A stretch of DNA of 64,000 nucleotides from Nocardioides guangzhouensis (GTDB lineage: Bacteria; Actinomycetota; Actinomycetes; Propionibacteriales; Nocardioidaceae): the NCBI RefSeq assembly GCF_004519545.1, contig NZ_SDKM01000015.1, forward strand, positions 22,475-86,474, written 5' to 3'. The position numbers and the translations under genes are program-made. This document shows, piece by piece, positions 16,381-26,246 of the stretch (positions are counted from its first letter, which is position 1; each line of letters starts with the position of its first letter). The notes under the pieces are model-generated. The model saw nothing but the letters and a program-made list of their open reading frames with translations, was not told where the DNA came from and did no database searches.

Positions 16381-19300
16381 CTACTTGACCCGCACCTTCC
16401 ACGTCTTCGCGACGACCAGGTTGCCCTTCGCGTCCTTGATCGCACCCGAGACCTTCATCGTGTAGGTCTTCCCGCGCTTGAGGTAGCTCGACGGGTTCAG
16501 CGTGGCCCTCTGCTTCGACGAGCTGTAGGTCACCCTGGCCCGCACCTTGGTCCTGCCGAGGTAGAGCCGCACCGTCGTGCCGCTGACGCCCCGCACCGGC
16601 TCGCTGAACGTGGCGGTCAGGTTCTGCCCCCGCGTCATCGAGGTCCGCGGCGAGTACGCCGACACGAAGGGACGCGTGCCGTCGACGGTGAACTGACGCC
16701 ACGAGCTCACGCCGAGGACGTTCTTGTTGGAGTCCTTGGCGGTCACGCGCCAGCTGTAGGTGGAGTCGCGCAGCGCAAGGTTCGGCGCGTACGCGGTAGC
16801 CGCCGTGGTCACGGTGGTGGTCGACGTGCCCCGGCGGTACTCGAGCGTGTACGACGACGCGCCCGGGACATCGGTCCAGCTGAACAGCGGTCCGTTCGAG
16901 GGCTGGAACGAGTCGTCGGCCGGCGCCAGCAGGGACGGGCTCGCGCCTTGTGACAGGAACGACCGCGGGGACGACCACTGGGCGAGGTTCCCACTGGGGT
17001 CGACGCGACGCACGCGCCACCAGTACGCCTTGGCAGACGGCGGGATCGGCAGGTTCCACGAGTACGCGGTCTGCTTCACGCCGGTCACCAGGAACAGGCG
17101 GTTGACACTCGAGAAGTTCTTGTCGTCGTTCTTGGCGACCTCGATCTGGTAGCTGCCGGCGAACGCCTGGGGCTCCCACTCGAAGGCACGGCTTCCCGCG
17201 CCGACCGAGCCGTTGACGGGCGACCGGAGGGTCACCGCCGGGCTGGCCTTCACGAACGTGCGGACGTCGGACCACGAGAGGCCGTTGCCCTCCGCGTCGA
17301 TCGCCTGCACCCGCCAGTAGAGCTGGCCTTCGGGGTACATCTTCGTGAAGGCCGTGTACGTCGTCTGGTCCACGAGGATGTCGTCGAGGTTCTGACTCGC
17401 GGTCATGCTGAACGTCGGCGTCTTGCTGACCTGGATGCGGTACTGCATCGCCGCCTGCGGGCTCTTCTCCCCGGTGGCCGACCAGGTGGTGGACTGGTTG
17501 GTGTCGAAGTAGTCGTCCCAGCTGAAGGTGATCTCCGCGGAGCTCACCTCGGGAACGCTGGTCGGCGCCGGCTGGGTCGGCACGCCGGGGGACTTCGAGG
17601 CCACACCGGGCGAACGCTTCCGGAACTTGTTCGTCGCCTTGCCCACCTGGGAGACCGGGCTGGCCGCGCAGGTCTGGATCGATCGGCACGGACGGACGAA
17701 CCAGTAGTACGCGTCACCCGCCTGGCTCTCGGGAAGGGCTGCGCGGAGGGAGCTGAGCGTGGGCGCCCAGCGGGTGTTCGTCGTCGCCGGTACCGCGCTG
17801 AGGGGCTCGACGAGGTTCGTGAAGTTCGCGTCCTCGGAGACGTAGAGCATGTAGAGCGACGCACCCGGGACCGGGCTCCAGTCGAACACCGGCGTCGTCG
17901 GTGCGTCCGAGCAGATGTCCGGCGTCTGCCCGATCCGGGCGCTACAGGTCGTGCCGGAGTCCAAGGTCAGACCGTCGATCGCCAAGCGTGTGTTCTGGGC
18001 GCTGGCGATCGGTGAGATGGTCATCGTCGCAAGGGGTGACACACCGATGATCTCGTTGGCGGCGCTGTAGGCCTGGACCCGCCAGTCGTAGGAGCCGGGC
18101 GCGAGGAACCACGACCAGGTGTCCGTGACGTGCGGGAAGTACAGCTTCTTCTCGAGCGCATCGCCGCCCACCGGGCTGAACCGGGTGCCGGTGCCAGCGG
18201 GTCCGGCGAAGAGCATGTAGTACTCGGCGCCCGGCATCGGCTCCCAGGACAGGTCAGGCGGCAGGGCGTAGGCGCCGTCGACCGCTCGCCCGGAGAGCGG
18301 TGTGAGGGCGGGCTGGCCCGACGCGGGAGGCGTGCCGCCGAGGTTGAAGGTGTTCTCGAACGACAGGGTCATGGGGTTCTTCCGGGCGTCCAGACCCGTC
18401 AGGAACCAGTGGAACGGGCCCTTCGCCGGGTCCATCTTGGCGTTCACCGGGGTGTAGCTGGTGGCACTGGTCGTCGCCTTGTTGACGACTACCGTGCCGA
18501 ACCGGTCGAGGATCCGGACCTCATAGCTCACCGCTCCCTGGATCTGGTCCCAACTGAGGGTCGGGTAAGCCACTGTGGCGCCGTTGATCGGGCTGAACGT
18601 GAGGCCGGCGGCCGAGTTGTAGCGGAACGACTGCGTCTCGGAGAACAGGCCGAGGATCCAGGCCGGAGTGCCGGACTGCGGCCGATCGACCGGACGGACC
18701 CGCCAGTACGTGATACCGCCGGGCATCGGCAGGCAGTCCTCGTCCTGCCGGAACGAGAAGAAGGCACTCCCGCTCTCGGGCACGACACCGGCGTACGGCG
18801 TGTACGTGGTGCCGGCGACCATGCAGGTCTCGTAGGTGTCCGGCGAGAAGTTCGCGTCCGAACCGACCTGGAGCTCGTACTGGCTGGCGTGCTGGACCGG
18901 CGACCACTGGAAGTAGGGATCACCCGTGATGGTCTCGAGCCCCGGGTCGGCCGGGTACAGCGCCTGCGGCGTGTCCGGCCACACCCGACTGAAGTTCGCC
19001 CGAACCTGTGACCAGTCGGTCGGGTTGCCGCTGAGGTCGATCGCGCGCACCTGCCAGAAGTACTGGTTGTTCTTGTAGGTCACCGGCGGGGAGTAGCGGG
19101 TGCCGTAGATCTTGGTGCGGGTCTCGACGATGTTGGTGAAGTCGTCGTTGGTCGCCACCCGCAGCTCGTAGTACTGAGCCCCGGGGACCGGATTCCAGTC
19201 GAGGACGACGTCCTCGATCTCGTTGTCGGGGCTGTCGTCGGGGCTGACGATGCCGACCTGGTCCAGGGGCATGACCGTGAACGTCGCCTCGTCCGACCAG

Positions 19301-19935
19301 GAGGACTCGACGCCGGTTCCCTTTTTCGCCTTCACCCGCCAGTGGTACGTGGTCCCGGTGCTCAGTGCCGCCTCGAGGGGGTCCTTGACCACGACGGAGG
19401 TGGTCTGGGTCTTGTACTCGAAGGAGCCGATCCAGTCGCCCTCCTTGTCGACCTGGACGGTGTACTCGGTCGCCCCCTGGATGCCGTCCCAGGTGAGGAG
19501 CGGCGGGTCCTGCGGCTGCTCCAGGGTGTCGCCGGCCACGGGGGAGATCGGCGTCGGAGCGGCGAAGCCGCTGATGGTGAAGCTGGTGCTCGACCAGGAG
19601 GAGGCGGCCCCCGACGACGAGAACGCACGGACCCGGAGGTACTGGTCTCCGGTGCCGAGCAGCGTTGTCGGGACGGCACGGGTGTTCACGGTCGTCACCG
19701 AGTAGCCCGGCGACGCGAAGCTGTCGTCGTTGTCGACCTGGACCTCGAACTTCACCGCCCCACTGGGACGGCTCCACGACAGGGTCGGTGTGTTGGACGA
19801 CACCTCGCCGCCGGGCGACAGGTTGGAGGGTGCCGCCTGGGCGGCACCCGCGGGCACGGTCACGGCGACGGTGGCGAGTACCAGCCCGATCAGGGCCGAG
19901 CCACCTCCGAGACGACGGGACAGGTTGCTGAACAC
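16381..19935 (-). CDS. Giant secreted Fn3-repeat protein A, ends in Big_5-like domain
   Basis: 1184 residues from the GTG at 19935, which has GGGGGA six bases upstream and is followed by a signal peptide ending GAAQA. After it come about ten modules of roughly 90-130 residues, each with a core such as TLSW/VFDW...GA.YEVQVD...F and ending W.VRA.D..G...W; these are fibronectin type III-like. Module 7 carries paired cysteines (CSARIG..C and C..IQTC). The last 100 residues (from RPFVSAYSP) resemble an SbsA/Big_5 Ig-like domain. There is no LPXTG, membrane helix or other visible anchor at the C-terminus. Module by module it is paralogous to the next gene upstream. Likely an extracellular or surface-associated structural or adhesive protein; function is inferred only from architecture. 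Confidence 0.85.
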   Translation of the reverse strand: MFSNLSRRLGGGSALIGLVLATVAVTVPAGAAQAAPSNLSPGGEVSSNTPTLSWSRPSGAVKFEVQVDNDDSFASPGYSVTTVNTRAVPTTLLGTGDQYLRVRAFSSSGAASSWSSTSFTISGFAAPTPISPVAGDTLEQPQDPPLLTWDGIQGATEYTVQVDKEGDWIGSFEYKTQTTSVVVKDPLEAALSTGTTYHWRVKAKKGTGVESSWSDEATFTVMPLDQVGIVSPDDSPDNEIEDVVLDWNPVPGAQYYELRVATNDDFTNIVETRTKIYGTRYSPPVTYKNNQYFWQVRAIDLSGNPTDWSQVRANFSRVWPDTPQALYPADPGLETITGDPYFQWSPVQHASQYELQVGSDANFSPDTYETCMVAGTTYTPYAGVVPESGSAFFSFRQDEDCLPMPGGITYWRVRPVDRPQSGTPAWILGLFSETQSFRYNSAAGLTFSPINGATVAYPTLSWDQIQGAVSYEVRILDRFGTVVVNKATTSATSYTPVNAKMDPAKGPFHWFLTGLDARKNPMTLSFENTFNLGGTPPASGQPALTPLSGRAVDGAYALPPDLSWEPMPGAEYYMLFAGPAGTGTRFSPVGGDALEKKLYFPHVTDTWSWFLAPGSYDWRVQAYSAANEIIGVSPLATMTISPIASAQNTRLAIDGLTLDSGTTCSARIGQTPDICSDAPTTPVFDWSPVPGASLYMLYVSEDANFTNLVEPLSAVPATTNTRWAPTLSSLRAALPESQAGDAYYWFVRPCRSIQTCAASPVSQVGKATNKFRKRSPGVASKSPGVPTQPAPTSVPEVSSAEITFSWDDYFDTNQSTTWSATGEKSPQAAMQYRIQVSKTPTFSMTASQNLDDILVDQTTYTAFTKMYPEGQLYWRVQAIDAEGNGLSWSDVRTFVKASPAVTLRSPVNGSVGAGSRAFEWEPQAFAGSYQIEVAKNDDKNFSSVNRLFLVTGVKQTAYSWNLPIPPSAKAYWWRVRRVDPSGNLAQWSSPRSFLSQGASPSLLAPADDSFQPSNGPLFSWTDVPGASSYTLEYRRGTSTTTVTTAATAYAPNLALRDSTYSWRVTAKDSNKNVLGVSSWRQFTVDGTRPFVSAYSPRTSMTRGQNLTATFSEPVRGVSGTTVRLYLGRTKVRARVTYSSSKQRATLNPSSYLKRGKTYTMKVSGAIKDAKGNLVVAKTWKVRVK

Positions 19936-20017
19936 CGGCGTTCCCCCTTGTTGGACAGCGAGCAACGGAGCCACGCTAGGGACGAATTGGCGACCATGCC
20001 TGTCCAACCGGACAAAG

Positions 20018-20054
20018 TAGTCCGAACGGGCTAGGCAGGTCGGACCGATCGGCC
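20018..20054. promoter_or_regulatory. Conserved upstream element, copy 1 (Fn3 gene A)
   Basis: It begins with the imperfect palindrome TAGTCCGAACGGGCTA (20018-20033), followed by GGCAGGTCGGACCGATCGG. It lies 83-119 bases upstream of the GTG of Fn3 gene A and directly after the stop of Fn3 gene B. The same arrangement is found at 25041, 43377 and, diverged, at 34519. Closer to the gene a separate TGTCC-N4-GGACA repeat (20001-20014) is seen. Confidence 0.55.
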
Positions 20055-20064
20055 CGCACGAGAC

Positions 20065-23000
20065 TCAGCGCACGACGGTCATGGACACCTTCGACGACTT
20101 CGGCAGCAGCCACGACGAGCCGGCGTAGGTCACCTTGAGCGTGTGCTTCCCGAGCGACCGTGCGGGCACGCTGGTCTTCAGCACGCCCCGGTTGGCGGGC
20201 TTGAGCGTCAGGGTGCGGACCAGGCGGCGCCCGTCGTACACCCGCACGGTGCCGGTGGGCGCCGGGAAGCCGGCAGCCCGCACGGTCACCTTGATCGGGG
20301 CGGAACGGCGGAGCCGTACCTTCTGCGTGCGCGGCCCGACCGTGACCGTCGACGCCACCCTGGCCACCGTTGCCTGCGCGGACGTCGCGATGCCTGGTGT
20401 GTGGCCGGTGCGGGTCGCCGTGACCCGGACCGAGATCCGCTGGCCGGCGTCCTTGGGCACCAGGCCGTACGCCGACGACGTGGCCCCGGCGATGACGACG
20501 CCGTTGCGCAGCCACGCGTAGGCGTATCCCGGTGTGCGGGACCAGGTTCCGGGGTCGGCGGTCAGGACCGAGCCCACGCGGAGCACGCCGGTGACGGCGG
20601 GAGCTCGTGTCGCGACAGGAGCGTCCCCGACCACCGCGGTGACCGGGTTGCTCAGCACCGTGCCCGGCTGCCGTCCGGCGACGCGGCCGGTCACCCGAAC
20701 GGTCAGCTCGGCGCCGAGGTCGGCAGGGAGCACGGTGTGCGTGCGCGCGGTCTCGCCGGCGATCGGTGAGCCGTCGCGCAGCCACTGGAAGGTCTCGGAG
20801 ACCCCGGTCATGCTCCAGGACACGGTCGGCAGCGTGAGGACCGTGCCGACCTTGCGGTCGCCGGACGGGGTGGGGCGCGCGGCGGCGACCGGTGCGTCAC
20901 CGAGCAACCCGGTGACCGGGGCGCTCGTCACGGTGGCCGGTGCGCGGCCCGGGGCCGTTCCGGCGTACCGCACGCTCAGCTGGTGGCCGACGTCGGCGGC
21001 CGTCACCGCGTACGAGGCGCCGGTACCGCCCGCGACCGCACTGCCGTCGCGCAGCCACTGGGCGGACGTGGACACCCCGCTGATGCTCCAGGTCGGGGGA
21101 GTCGCGGTGAGCGTCGTGCCCGCCTTGCCGCTGCCGCTGACCGAGGGGGCCACGGTCGCCGTCGGGGCGTCGCCGGTCACACCGGAGATGCCGTTGCTCA
21201 CGCTGACGCCGTCGGCGTGGCCGGGCTGGGTGCCGGTCACCCGCAGGGTGATGAGCGCGCCGAGGTCCGCCGCCACCACGGTATAGGTGGCGCCCTCCGC
21301 GCCGGAGATGGCGGATCCGTTCCGCAGCCACTGGCGCGTCGAGGTCACGCCGGTGGACGGGTTCCAGGTCGGGAGGGTTGAGGTGAGCGTGCTGCCCACC
21401 TTGCCGGTGCCGCTGATCGTGGCGGGCGTGCTGGCGGTCGGCGCCAACGCAGGGCTGGCCTTGATGGCGTTGCTGGTCGTGACGGTCGGCTCGAAGCCGC
21501 TCGCGGTGCCGGTGACCCGCAGCGAGAGCTGCTGGCCGAGGTCGGCCGCGGTGACCGAGTAGGACCGGGTCGTGGCTCCGGGGATGGCGGTCGCGCCGCG
21601 CAGCCACTGGTAGGTGTGGGTCACCCCCGCCACGTTCCAGGTCGGGTCGACAGAGACGAGGGTGGTGTCGTAGGTACCGGACCCCGAGATGACGGGGGCC
21701 GTGGTCGCGGCCGGGTTGGCGGCGACGCTCACCGGGCGCCAGTCGCTGGTGCCGAGCACCGCTCCTTCGACGTCGATGGCCGAGACCCGCCACTGGTAGT
21801 CACCAGCGAGGAGCGTCGACGTGACCGCGAACGCCTGGGCAGGGGTGGTGACGCTGGTGGAGCTCGTGGATCCGGCCTTGCGGTACTCGAGCTTGTACTT
21901 CACCGCCTCGTCCACGGCTGACCAGCGGAAGAGTCCCGCCTTCGGAGCCATGAGGCTCGCGCTGGTCGGTGCCAGCTGCTGGGGAGCGTCACCGAGCGAG
22001 TAGAACGAGGCAGGAGCGGACCACGGGCCGGCATTGCCGAGCGGGTCGATGCGCCGCACGCGCCACACGTACGGTGTCGGCGAGGCGGGGAGGACCTTCG
22101 CCGCGGTCACGCCGGTGGTGAAGGCGGGCTGCACCGTCGACTTCGTCGCGACGACGAGGTTCCCGGACGAGAAGTTGGCGTCCCCGTCCTTGGCAACCTG
22201 GATCTCGTACTTCCCGGCGAAGGGCTGGGCCTCCCAGCGGAACGGCACGCTGCCCGGGTAGGACTCCGCCGCTGACGAGCTCACCGGTGAGGTCAACGTC
22301 GGCCGTTCGCTGCGCTTCACCACGGTCCGGGTCTCGGACCAGCCGAGCGCGTTGCCCGCCCCGTCTATCGGCTGGACCCGCCAGTAGAGCGGTCCCTCGG
22401 GGTAGAGCCGGTCTGCGGCGGTGTACGTCGGCTGGTCGACGAGGACCGGGGAGGTGTCGAGCGGGCTGGCGAACGTCGGCTGGTCGTCGATCTGGAACTG
22501 GTAGCGCATGCCGGATTGAGGGCTGGTCTCCCCGGTGGCGTCGTAGTGCGTGGCCTGGTTGCGGTCGAAGTAGTCCTGCCAGGTGAAGGTGATCTCGGTT
22601 CCTGTCGCGTCGTCGGCCTCGGTGGTCGGGTCGTCGGTGGCGGGCGAGATCAGCTGCAGCCTCGGCGAGACCTTCTTGAACGCGTGCCTGGCCGGGTCGA
22701 TCGACGAACGCGGGTCCGGGCCGCACAGCGTCGTGCTCTTGCACGGCTGGACGAACCAGTAGTACGCGGTCTGCGCTGTGCTGTCCTGGAGGGCCGGCCA
22801 CGGATAGCGGAACGTGGGCACCCACCGGGTGTTCGTCGTGAAGGGCGGCGTGTCGTCCAGGGAACCGGTGGTGAAGTTCCCGTCCCGGGAGATGTGGATC
22901 CGGTACAACGAGGCGCCGGGGACCGGGTCCCAGTCGAGCACGGGCGTGCCCGGCACACCCGTGCACATCTGGTCGGGGCCGTCGGCCAGCGTCAGGGCGC

Positions 23001-24957
23001 ACGCGTTGCCTGCGTCAAGCGCTGACCCCGTCAGCGCCAGCCGTTCACCCTGGGTGGCGGTGAGCGGCTTGATGCGGAAGGTTCCGACCCGGCCGAGGTC
23101 GTAGCCGTCGGCGATCTGCACGCCCGTGTCGGTGTGCGCGGTGACGTACCAGTCGTACTCTCCCGGCGCGAGGAACGTCGGCGAGAAGTCGGTGACCGCG
23201 GGGTAGGGCAGCTTCGAGCCGAGCACGGTGTCGGACGTGGCCTCCAGCCAGGTGCCGCTGGCGTTGTCCCGGACGTGCAGCCGGTAGTGGTCGGCGCCCG
23301 CCAGTGGCTGCCAGCTCAGCGCGGGTGCCCGCAGCGTCGCCGGGTCGGTGTCGATCCCGGTGATGGGCGCGAGGGCATCACCGGTCGCGGTCACGGTGCC
23401 GGAGACCTGGAACCGTCGGGAGATCGTGGTGGTGAGACGCCCATCGGCATCCAGCGCCGTGATCCGCCAGGTGAACGGACCGTCCTCCGGCTGGAGGGCC
23501 TTGACCCCGAACGGCGTGATCGAGGTGGCGTGCGTCTTCCTGGAGAACACCTGGGACCCGGTGTTCTTCAGCAGCGAGACGTCGTACTCCTCGGTGTGCG
23601 GGACCGGCTGCCACGACAACGTCGGAACGTCCACCGTCTGGTCCTGGGAGGGGGTGAGGCCCGTGATCCACTGCTCGTCCTTGTAGACGAAGGACTGACG
23701 CGCCGAGAAGATGCCGGGCACACCGACGTTGTCGAACGGCCGGTCCATCGGCCGGACCTTCCAGTAGAAGACCGTTCCCTCGGACCACGGCATGCACAGG
23801 TCGCCCAGCTCGCCCGGGGTGTACGTCGTGCCGACCACCGGGCACACCTTGGTCTGCGGGGCGGGATAGGTGAAGTTCGGGTCCGTGCTCAGCCAGAGCT
23901 CGTAGTTCGAGGCATGACGGACGGGGGTCCACTCGAAGTACAGGTCGTCACCCACGAACTGCGGGTCGGTGCCGGCCGGATGGACCGGCACGGGCGTGTC
24001 CTCCCACACCCGGTCGAAGTGGTAGAAGTTCTCCTCGCTGAGCTCGACCCACTCGGTGGGGTGGCCGCTCAGGTCGACGGCGCGGACCCGCCAGTAGTAC
24101 TGGTCGTTGGCGAACGTCGTCTTCGGGGAGAACCGCGTGCCGTAGATCTTGGCCGGGACCTGCGAGCTGTCCGGGCTGCTGAAGTCGAAGTCGTCGTCGA
24201 CCTCGAGCTCGTAGTAGCGGGCGCCGTCCACTGGGTCCCAGTCGAGGACCACGTCGGTGATGTCCTGGTCCGCGGCCGGTCCGGTGATGTCCGGGATGTC
24301 GATCGGCGCGATGCGGTACTCGAATGGCGGCGAGTAGTCGGTGACGACTCCGTCGGGCAGGGTCGCCTTGACCCGCCACCAGTAGTCGACCTCCGGAGCC
24401 TGGTTGACGGGGACGACGAACGAGCTGGCCTTGGTCGTGTAGGAGGAGGGCGAGACGAACTCGGTCTCCGTGTCCACCTCCACGGTGTAGCTGGCCGCAC
24501 CGGGCACCGGCTCCCAACGCAGCAGCGGCGGATCGGCTGGCTGGGACAGCTGTGCGCCGTCCGCAGGCGCCATCGGCACTGGAGCGTCGACGGGGGTCAC
24601 GTCCATCGTCGCGTTCGACCAGGCGCTGAAGATGCCGGAGGCGTCCTTGGCGCGCACCCGCCAGCTCAAGGAACCGGGCGGGAGCACCTTGGTGGCGACG
24701 GAGAACGCATTCACCGTGGACGACTGCCACTCGGGGCTCGTGAAGTCCGCGCTGTTGTCGACCTGGACCTCGTAGCCGACCGCACCTTCGACGCGCTCCC
24801 AGGTGAGCTCCGGGAACGGGGTCGTGGCTCCGGTGGGTCCGACGATCACCGGTTCGGTGACTGTCGCGTGCGCCGGGCCGGTCAGGGCCAGGCCGCTGGC
24901 CACGACGGCCCCGACGACCGATCCACGAACGACGTTCCTGCGGGTCGACGACAACAC
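20065..24957 (-). CDS. Giant secreted Fn3-repeat protein B with C-terminal Ig-like array
   Basis: About 1630 residues. Two GTGs (24960, 24957) and a TTG (24954) follow an AGGGGGA ribosome site; 24957 has the best spacing (7). A signal peptide ends near GPAHA. Residues from about 30 to 1070 are ten Fn3-like modules in the same order as protein A, including the cysteine-bearing module (NACALTL..C and PCKSTTLC). The C-terminus differs: five Ig-like repeats of about 90 residues, each with a core such as QWLR.G..I.GAT...Y.V...DLG and separated by GDAP linkers, then one terminal Ig-like domain (from VASTVTVGP). No sorting signal or membrane anchor is visible. Probably a surface or matrix protein; the array length may vary between strains. 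Confidence 0.85.
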   Translation of the reverse strand: MLSSTRRNVVRGSVVGAVVASGLALTGPAHATVTEPVIVGPTGATTPFPELTWERVEGAVGYEVQVDNSADFTSPEWQSSTVNAFSVATKVLPPGSLSWRVRAKDASGIFSAWSNATMDVTPVDAPVPMAPADGAQLSQPADPPLLRWEPVPGAASYTVEVDTETEFVSPSSYTTKASSFVVPVNQAPEVDYWWRVKATLPDGVVTDYSPPFEYRIAPIDIPDITGPAADQDITDVVLDWDPVDGARYYELEVDDDFDFSSPDSSQVPAKIYGTRFSPKTTFANDQYYWRVRAVDLSGHPTEWVELSEENFYHFDRVWEDTPVPVHPAGTDPQFVGDDLYFEWTPVRHASNYELWLSTDPNFTYPAPQTKVCPVVGTTYTPGELGDLCMPWSEGTVFYWKVRPMDRPFDNVGVPGIFSARQSFVYKDEQWITGLTPSQDQTVDVPTLSWQPVPHTEEYDVSLLKNTGSQVFSRKTHATSITPFGVKALQPEDGPFTWRITALDADGRLTTTISRRFQVSGTVTATGDALAPITGIDTDPATLRAPALSWQPLAGADHYRLHVRDNASGTWLEATSDTVLGSKLPYPAVTDFSPTFLAPGEYDWYVTAHTDTGVQIADGYDLGRVGTFRIKPLTATQGERLALTGSALDAGNACALTLADGPDQMCTGVPGTPVLDWDPVPGASLYRIHISRDGNFTTGSLDDTPPFTTNTRWVPTFRYPWPALQDSTAQTAYYWFVQPCKSTTLCGPDPRSSIDPARHAFKKVSPRLQLISPATDDPTTEADDATGTEITFTWQDYFDRNQATHYDATGETSPQSGMRYQFQIDDQPTFASPLDTSPVLVDQPTYTAADRLYPEGPLYWRVQPIDGAGNALGWSETRTVVKRSERPTLTSPVSSSAAESYPGSVPFRWEAQPFAGKYEIQVAKDGDANFSSGNLVVATKSTVQPAFTTGVTAAKVLPASPTPYVWRVRRIDPLGNAGPWSAPASFYSLGDAPQQLAPTSASLMAPKAGLFRWSAVDEAVKYKLEYRKAGSTSSTSVTTPAQAFAVTSTLLAGDYQWRVSAIDVEGAVLGTSDWRPVSVAANPAATTAPVISGSGTYDTTLVSVDPTWNVAGVTHTYQWLRGATAIPGATTRSYSVTAADLGQQLSLRVTGTASGFEPTVTTSNAIKASPALAPTASTPATISGTGKVGSTLTSTLPTWNPSTGVTSTRQWLRNGSAISGAEGATYTVVAADLGALITLRVTGTQPGHADGVSVSNGISGVTGDAPTATVAPSVSGSGKAGTTLTATPPTWSISGVSTSAQWLRDGSAVAGGTGASYAVTAADVGHQLSVRYAGTAPGRAPATVTSAPVTGLLGDAPVAAARPTPSGDRKVGTVLTLPTVSWSMTGVSETFQWLRDGSPIAGETARTHTVLPADLGAELTVRVTGRVAGRQPGTVLSNPVTAVVGDAPVATRAPAVTGVLRVGSVLTADPGTWSRTPGYAYAWLRNGVVIAGATSSAYGLVPKDAGQRISVRVTATRTGHTPGIATSAQATVARVASTVTVGPRTQKVRLRRSAPIKVTVRAAGFPAPTGTVRVYDGRRLVRTLTLKPANRGVLKTSVPARSLGKHTLKVTYAGSSWLLPKSSKVSMTVVR

Positions 24958-25040
24958 CACGAGATCCCCCTGGTCCAGACAATGCAGACAGGCGGAACCT
25001 AGGGGCCACCTGGAGAGTGGGTGACTCCATTGCGGCAACA

Positions 25041-25077
25041 TGGCCCGATCGGGCCATCAGGTAGGACCGACCGGCTA
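25041..25077. promoter_or_regulatory. Conserved upstream element, copy 2 (Fn3 gene B)
   Basis: It begins with the perfect palindrome TGGCCCGATCGGGCCA (25041-25056), followed by TCAGGTAGGACCGACCGGC. It lies 84-120 bases upstream of the start of Fn3 gene B, within one base of the spacing at Fn3 gene A. See the finding on the shared element. Confidence 0.55.
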
Positions 25078-25082
25078 CGCGC

Positions 25083-25361
25083 TCAGTCCAGGCCGAGGGA
25101 GAACGCCGACTCGAGGTCGTGCTGGGAGTAGGCGCGGAACGCGATGTGGGTCTCGGTCGAGGTGACCCCGGGGACCTTGTTGAGCCGGTCGGCGACGACG
25201 TTGGCGACGTCCTCGTGGTTGGTGACGCGCACCATCGCGATCAGGTCGATCTGGCCGGTGACCGAGTAGACCTCGCTCACGCCGTCCAGCGCCGCGATCT
25301 GCTCGGCGACCTCGGGGATGCGGTCGACGTCGGCCTTGACGAACACGATGGCGGTGATCAC
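25083..25361 (-). CDS. Stand-alone Lrp/AsnC ligand-binding (RAM) domain protein
   Basis: 92 residues from a GTG that overlaps the stop of the upstream oxidoreductase (GTGA). The whole protein is the alpha/beta RAM fold of Lrp/AsnC regulators: TAIVFVKADV, a central SVTGQIDLIAMVRV, and a final strand near STETHIAFRAYS. The DNA-binding helix-turn-helix is absent. Such single-domain proteins form ring oligomers and may sense amino acids or modulate full-length Lrp proteins. Target and ligand are unknown. Confidence 0.85.
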   Translation of the reverse strand: MITAIVFVKADVDRIPEVAEQIAALDGVSEVYSVTGQIDLIAMVRVTNHEDVANVVADRLNKVPGVTSTETHIAFRAYSQHDLESAFSLGLD

Positions 25362-26221
25362 GGACCACAGGTTAGCGGCACGACCTCCTGGATGACCCGC
25401 TCGAGCTGGCGCTCGTGGTCGGCGAGCGGCCAGACGTAGAGCGTGTCGACCCCGGCGTCGGCGTACGACGTCAGGAGGGCGGCGCACTCCTCGGCCGGGC
25501 CGACCATGACCCGACCGGCCAGGTCCGACTCGGATCGGCCGAGCATCGCGGCCAGTCGACCCAGCTGCTCGGCGCGCACCCGCTCGTCGTCGGTCACGTA
25601 GGTCCACATCGTCGCGACCGAGCAGGCCAGCCCGTGCTCACGACGGCCGGCCGCGACCACCTCCGGGGAGGTGTTGTACGCCGACGCGAGCCAGCCGTCG
25701 CCCAGCCGGGCGGCGCGCCGGAGCCCGGCCGCAGATCCCCAGCTGCCGATCCAGATCGGCGGGCCCTCGGGCCGCGACCGGGGCTCGAGCGCCGGCACGT
25801 CCGGGCCGCCCCGCAGGTGCCCGCGCAGCTCCACGACGGAGGCGTCGAACCGCGGCCAGCGCTCCTCGAAGGGGACGCCGGCCAAGGCGTAGTCCTCCGG
25901 CGAGGATCCGGGCCCCACGCCCAGCACCACCCGACCGCCGGACAGGAGGTCGAGGGCCGCGGCCGCCTTGGCGAGGGCGGCCGGGCCGCGCACGACCGGC
26001 AGCGCGACGGTGGTGGCGAGGGTGAGGTCGCCGCTCGCCTCGACCACGCTCGCCAGCGCCACGATCCCGTCCAGCCACGGACGGCGGAAGACCAGGTGGT
26101 CGTTCGCGCTCAGCGCCCGGAACCCGAGCTCCCGCGCGGTCCGGGCGTACGACGTGAGGCCGCCCGGGTCCCACCCGCGGCCGTCGAGGTCGACCTGCGG
26201 CAGGTGCGCGCCGTACTCCAT
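25358..26221 (-). CDS. LLM-class flavin (probably F420)-dependent oxidoreductase
   Basis: 287 residues with the luciferase-like TIM-barrel pattern: GFRALSANDHLVF near residue 35, LATTVALPVVRGPAALAKAAAALDLLSGGRVVLGVGPGSSPEDYAL (about 90-135, given here in parts for orientation), PIWIGSWG, and a C-terminal WPLADHERQLERV. Actinobacterial members usually use coenzyme F420 or FMN; the sequence alone does not decide. Substrate unknown. Its stop overlaps the start of the RAM-domain gene, so the two are translated together. Confidence 0.85.
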   Translation of the reverse strand: MEYGAHLPQVDLDGRGWDPGGLTSYARTARELGFRALSANDHLVFRRPWLDGIVALASVVEASGDLTLATTVALPVVRGPAALAKAAAALDLLSGGRVVLGVGPGSSPEDYALAGVPFEERWPRFDASVVELRGHLRGGPDVPALEPRSRPEGPPIWIGSWGSAAGLRRAARLGDGWLASAYNTSPEVVAAGRREHGLACSVATMWTYVTDDERVRAEQLGRLAAMLGRSESDLAGRVMVGPAEECAALLTSYADAGVDTLYVWPLADHERQLERVIQEVVPLTCGP

Positions 26222-26246
26222 CTGCCGACGGTACTCGCGAGAGGCG

